From NCBI RefSeq assembly GCF_020085105.1, contig NC_058051.1:25205455-25269454 (forward strand): 64,000 bases of DNA, in the 5' to 3' direction. Below are positions 58,800 through 64,000 of the stretch, one piece after another (position 1 is the stretch's first letter; each line of letters opens with the position of its first letter). The DNA comes from Siniperca chuatsi. Lineage: Eukaryota; Chordata; Actinopteri; Centrarchiformes; Sinipercidae. Both the position numbers and the translations under genes were made by a program. The notes beneath the pieces are model-generated. The model had not been told where the DNA came from. It did not search any database and was given only the letters and a program-made list of their open reading frames with translations.

Positions 58800-60400
58800 A
58801 TGTTATAAATTTCAGTAACTGACACAGCTAGTATTTTCAATCAACTTCTGATTAGGCTACTTTTGAAATGCTTATAAATAAAAACACAAAGCAGATAGCA
58901 ACTGGTATAAAATGCAGCATCTTCATAAAAGTGACCGACTATGTAAACATGACAACAACAGTAATTATGATCTTATTTTATAGAATTTATCTTACACCGA
59001 TTTTACATGTCAAAGTCAATTTACCAGTCATGGGAAGTCCTACACACAGTGTCTGAAAATATGATGTTTTCTTTATAGTGACCCATACTGGGGACTCAGA
59101 GTCAGTCAGAATATTTTGGCCTCTGCTGTATTGATTTAGATTCTTATTGGCCCCCAACTTTATGGAAATGCAATACTAAACTATTGGTATGGCCCTCTAA
59201 AGATGAGCGTCTATAAAAACAAATATATTGCATATAGGCTACTGCACTGAGGATATAAACGTGTGAATGCCACATAATTTTCTGCAACTTAACATATAAG
59301 CCTGAGAGATGATTGTCCTGGGACCTGAGACACAGAAGTAGAAATCTGTAAACCTAGATTCTCTGACCTAAGTCAGAGGCCTTGGGGACATGGTTGCTGA
59401 TCTGACAAACAAGGCCAATAATAAACATAACTAATATAGTTGTGTGTATTGGTTTGTCAGAAAGGACAATTACATTACAACCAGGAAATCTGATGACACA
59501 ACCCCACTTAAGCATCTTCAGTTTCATTTTAGAGTATTTCATTTATGGTATGCACCTATCTCTGACATGCTTATCATCTACAAGCATGTGAATCCTCCCA
59601 GGTTGTAAAGATATCAGCTTATTCTACAGCTTGTGAATTGGCCTTATTCAGGCTCGTATGTGGTGCTTTTGCATCTACTTTGTGGCGTTTTGATTTTCTA
59701 TAGACTTATTTTATTTTGTAAAGCACACATTTATGAAAGCATTCAGAGGCTGAAATAGTAGGTAAAGATCATATTTAAAAAGAAAAAGCTGTATACAATT
59801 CTGCTTCAGCTAAAAATGCTGTTAAAACTGTCACTGTTGAATGCAGCTATCAGTGGCAAGAAGAATTCTTACTTTTTTCTTGCAAAGTGAAAAACAAATG
59901 TGAAAAGTTCAAGAGGCGGCATTAAAGATAAACACAACAGAGGGTACAGACAAAAAGATCAATTACAGTGTTACTAATATATAGAAGGAAGGAAACAGAG
60001 ATCATGAGGGCAATGATTGAATGTTTGTGTTTACAATCTATTTTGTCATCCTGGTTGTCCACCGTAAAGTTACTATGTTGGTCTATTCTGCTGTACATGT
60101 ATTGCATGAATCGAGGGTCTAAGGACAGAGGGTGTCCTATGCTGTACAGATTATAAAGCCCCTTCAGGCAAATTTGTGATTTGTGATATTAAATAAAATT
60201 ACTGTAAGGTGTAGGTTTTTGATTGACCATGCTCATCAAATCACAACTGGAAGACCACATCATTTATTCTAACTTAATTAATTAATATATAGAAGTCTTA
60301 TATAAATTAAGTGCCTTGGTCTCAAGCCATTTTGGCAGCGCCTGGAAACCCTTACTTTTATCAAAAGTGCTTGAAACCGCTTGAAATGCATTAAAAGGGG
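58800..60400. other. Intergenic DNA upstream of pym1
   Basis: AT-rich, no exon, RNA gene or recognised repeat was identified. It separates the divergent promoters of pym1 and the gene at the right edge. Confidence 0.45.
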
Positions 60401-60429
60401 GGGTTCTTTGAATCCGACCTGGCAACCTC

Positions 60430-60545
60430 GAAGGAGTCTGGTCTAGGAAAATACTGCCCGCAGCAGACTACTTGGCATTAAAGACGGCTGGCGGTAGGAG
60501 CTGCGCTTTCCAGAATCTACTGTTCAGTTTCCCTGCCAACACCAA
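60430..60545 (+). promoter_or_regulatory. Likely promoter and untranslated first exon of the right-edge gene
   Basis: A CG-richer stretch (ACTGCCCGCAGCAGACTACT, GACGGCTGGCGGTAGGAGCT) ends near a GTACGT donor at about 60,546. Downstream, 60,600-61,110 carries a cluster of GTTAGC/GCTAGC words like that near pym1. The first exon boundaries are inferred. Confidence 0.4.
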
Positions 60546-63144
60546 GTACGTATGTAATATTGTTCAGCTACTAACACAGTGAACTAATCACTGATGCAAA
60601 AACTAATGCTTTAATAGTAGCTTAGCTGTTTAGTTGAGCACCGTTAGCTAAAGGATGGGTAGCCTTACAGCAGAGCATTGAATAATAAAAGCCAGAGCAG
60701 TCTGCTAGCTGCGCGCTAGCTAAGGCTGCATTCAAAGATCCATCCATAAAGAAGGCGTTGATACTTTATGCTGCATTAAGTCGTTGTCTGTGTTGTTTTG
60801 GGAATTTACCGTTAATGGCAAATTATAGCGGTCAGCAACGCAGAGCCTTGCAAAGCTAATCACATAACGTTAGGTAATATTAGCAAGCTAACGTTAACGT
60901 AACCTCCGGACTTCAGCCAAATCTGTTAAAACGGGCTGCTTTGAAATGAACGAATGACCCCGTTTGTGCAAGTGAAATTCAACTCGAAGTTAGCTTATCC
61001 AACGTTTCCATATTCTGCTAACATTCAAAATGTAATTCACACCGTCCAGCCGACAGGCTTAGTTAGCTAATTTATACGAAGTTGGCTATTTAATGGTCAG
61101 TAACATTAGTCGTGAAGCTCTTGACGCAAAAGCTACGGTCAGTATCTTTTTCTGAGATTGTAGGACACTGTCCATTTAGATATGTTGTTGTTTTTTTAAT
61201 AGCTATTTTGCAGTAAATCGACTTCTGCTTCAAGCCGAATTGCACGAATAAGTATATTGTCCAAGATGCTAGCTAAACTGCGGCAAGTGATGCCAGGGAT
61301 GTCTCTCTGATAAACTAGCTAAAATCTAACATCACCTGTTTCAATTAAGGATATTCAGTTTTCTAGCCTGGATTAATAAGTGCTCCATGTTCAATTGTGA
61401 AATGCTATGAACACAGAGACTACTGGTTTCTCTCTGTCAGGAGAAGAAATTATTTGGTAATAGTCATTAAAATAAAAAAACAACTTTAATTTGACCTCCA
61501 TGAAAACTGTTGCCCTGCAGCCTTGTTTGAGGTTGACAGTATGTGGCTTGTTACAGAAGCCCCTCTTGGTTTCTGCTTGGATGTTTCACACACTGTAATC
61601 ACCTTATTTAGATTTGTCGACTTCTTTAGCTCAAGCAAACTTTCTGTCACCAGTCTTTCATTTGAGTGCTGAGTTAGCACTTCTTCTGAATTGCATCGCT
61701 CAACACAAGGGCAACCTCGCTCTTGTGAGGATTCAAGCACCATCCCTCTTGACAAACATAATGCATCCTACTGTTTGCGTGACTGGCCACTGCTGTGTCA
61801 CTTTTTGATTGCACTTACGTGAGTCTGACGTCTGTAAAGGTGTGGCGGAACCAGGACTGTGGCATGCCAAGTCCTAAACATGAGGGTGTGGGTTTGTACA
61901 GCTTTTTAAGTTTCCCTTTCTGAAGAATCAGGCTCCGAAAGGGAAACCTAAAAGGGGGGAAAAGCTGGCCCATAAAAATCAGTCCAGAATGCTGAAGGTC
62001 TGGTTTAAGCATTTTTAAGACTAGAAGGAACATAATAAAACTAGACTGTAGTCTGTAAGAGGGCTTAGGGTGTCAGCAGAGTATTGTTGTTCAGCAGGGT
62101 GACGGCATCATTTCCAAGAAGAACCAAGAATTGTTTTAGAGACTTGCAGATGTTACTTTCCCCGCTACAAAGTGTAGAAATGGCAAAATTCCTTTTCTTG
62201 TGATGTTTCTTTTTAATTTTCGAACAAAAGTATTTCTCTACTTGTAAAAACAATCACTTGCAAACAGAGAATTAATTTAAAAAAAACTCCTAGAAAGATG
62301 TAAAAAAAAAAAAAAAAGATGTGGTATATTTTGAGGTGAAACATTTGTGAAACAAGTCCTTTCTGTATTATTAGTGTGACTGTTAGTCAGCTTCCTCGGT
62401 TGCCAATTTTACAGTTTCATTTTCAGTAACAAAAATTAGCTGTGAAAATGAAAAGCACATTGCAAGGCGAAACCGTTTCCAAAGGCACATAGTCAAAAAT
62501 CTTTATTTCAGTTATAATTCTGGCACCACCAACAACCATTTGTGCCATCAGTTATGAATCTGGCTGTAGGAAAATCCAACATACTTGAGGTAGTTCTTGA
62601 TCATGCCTATTAAAAACATTTGTCAGTGTGTCAAATTCTTGGATTTAGAGTCATCATCAGCCCATTCAAAGGGCCCAGACCGTGAAGGCATGGTGACTAT
62701 TCTGTGTATCCCTCATAACATTATCAACCACCATTCCTGCAGAGAACTGAGAAAAAAGAAATACCCTTCAAAGATGTGTTTCTCTACAGTCGGACTAACT
62801 TTTTTTCTCTCCAAACTAAATGCAGCGGTTCTGCCAAGGACAATATTAACTGCAGATTTTTTCGAGAATGCTCTGCCAGACAGACAATAACTTATTGAAA
62901 TCTGTTTTTCATTCATATTTAATAGCCAGGGGAAATGGATTTCATTTGATTTGCATTAATATTTTCAAGTCTCACACAAGTGGAGATTTAGTATCTGTGC
63001 ATTTTTGCTTCATACATCATGGCTACAGTTACTTTAAATGTAGAGTTTCTTTCTAGATCACAGCGCGAAACCATTTTCGATCACTGGTTCTTATAACACA
63101 GCTGCTTTTTTTTTGTTTTTTTTTTCCTCCCTTTCCCCCCACAG

Positions 63145-63417
63145 ATTTGGATCAACTTGGTGGAGAACAAGAGAAAAACCTGAATCTTTGCCTAAATGGT
63201 GGAGGCCTGATCTGAACCTCGTTTTTCCAACCCTCCTGCCAGTTGTTGGCGTCTTCTCTAACAATAAAAAGTCAAAGTGAAAGCTACCACACTTGGAGCC
63301 CTTATTTGAACAGCAGCTTAAACATATTTGGGTTATTACAGTCTTGAGGAAGTATACGACTAAGAGTTTCTCGGATACTTCTGTGTGACAACATGGCGAA
63401 GAAAAACAGCCAAAAGG
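63145..63417 (+). CDS. 5' exon of an unidentified gene (first 8 codons), possibly spats2-like
   Basis: A strong acceptor (pyrimidine tract ending CCCCCCACAG at 63,144) begins an exon with a 248-base 5' UTR and an ATG at 63,393 in a good context (CAACATGGCG). It encodes MAKKNSQK plus one base, then a GTATGT donor at 63,418. The rest lies beyond the window. MAKKNSQK is faintly like the start of SPATS2 (MSRKQNQK), whose human gene is also on 12q13, but eight residues are not enough to name it. Confidence 0.6.
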
Positions 63418-64000
63418 GTATGTATTTGCTTTCTTAACTTTTTAAAAGAAAGTAAAATAAAAATCTATATTTTATTTTATATATTAAGTGTAGAAACACA
63501 CTTTTTTTGTTTTAATGGCTACAGCATTTAGTTGAAGGTTTAAGGTACAGGTAGTTGTAAATTCTTTAACAATAAATGTGTGCATAATTGTTTTCACCTG
63601 GAATCTGATTGAGTAGTCCTAAAATGTGCAGTGTATTCTTAACAGATGACAATACTTTAGCAGTGAATTTGAATAGTTATAAAGAGAAGTGCTGTGGACA
63701 TTTACAGTGACATTAACCTACTTTCATGCACGGGAAAAACAACTTTTACAAGCATATCTTTTTCTGTCATGTCTTTAAATGATTCTTCATACTCAGTTGT
63801 AGGAGTTTATCAGTTTTGATGTCCTCAGACCTTTTGTTGAAAAGGATTTATTTATTTATTTTTTATCTTTGATTATTATTATTATTATTATTTTTTTTTT
63901 TTTAAGAAACCGTGAGGTTTTTTTTAACTTGAGATGAAGACAAATGGCTTCACTATGGATCCAGGACAGTGACTTAAAAATTTGGCATGCACGTCTATTC
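63418..64000 (+). other. First part of the next intron of the right-edge gene
   Basis: AT-rich intron sequence with an (ATT)n stretch and poly-T near 63,875-63,905. No further exon is visible before the window ends. Confidence 0.5.

Overview
The window reads as nuclear DNA of a ray-finned fish, most likely a percomorph-type teleost. It has AT-rich introns and intergenic DNA, six vertebrate genes with GT-AG introns, and many copies of repeats typical of fish genomes: hAT-like 'CAGTGGTGG' MITEs, long-inverted-repeat MITEs, a Tc1 element and LINE tails. Nothing bacterial or plasmid-like is present. All gene models below were built by reading exons, splice sites and reading-frame phase directly, and family names come from remembered protein sequences, not from a search.

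Layout. 0.8-10.8 kb (+): slc13a3 (Na+/dicarboxylate cotransporter NaDC3), 13 coding exons, 606 aa. 14.2-17.8 kb (+): ocstamp (osteoclast stimulatory transmembrane protein), 3 coding exons, about 468 aa. 22.4-24.9 kb (+): a thyrotropin-releasing-hormone receptor, 2 coding exons, 391 aa, with a likely untranslated first exon near 20.9 kb. 24.9-41.0 kb: about 16 kb without a convincing gene, filled with repeats, including a nearly intact Tc1/mariner transposon (35,509-37,163) and two hAT-type MITEs with perfect 8-bp target duplications. 42.7-46.0 kb (+): a TMEM198-family gene, 4 coding exons, 335 aa. 48.3-51.5 kb (-): mmp19 (matrix metalloproteinase 19), 9 exons, 468 aa. 54.7-58.4 kb (-): pym1 (partner of Y14 and mago), 3 exons, 213 aa. 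60.4-64 kb (+): the 5' end of one more gene, diverging from pym1, of which only the first eight codons plus one base lie in the window.

How the genes relate. They are unrelated housekeeping and signalling genes, not a pathway. Two conserved neighbourhoods appear to meet here. slc13a3-ocstamp matches human 20q13.12. tmem198-mmp19-pym1 matches human 12q13.2. The trhr gene sits beside ocstamp, which mirrors TRHR near DCSTAMP on human 8q, so it is probably a non-TRHR1 paralogue.

I did not find a clearly new biological system. The most useful second looks are the TRH-receptor paralogue and its linkage, the junction between the two synteny blocks, the Tc1 element with its 21-T tract inside the transposase frame and 35-residue D-to-E spacing, the E-box/RBPJ pair upstream of ocstamp, a 120-bp tandem duplication, and a small GC-rich open islet at 34.0 kb.
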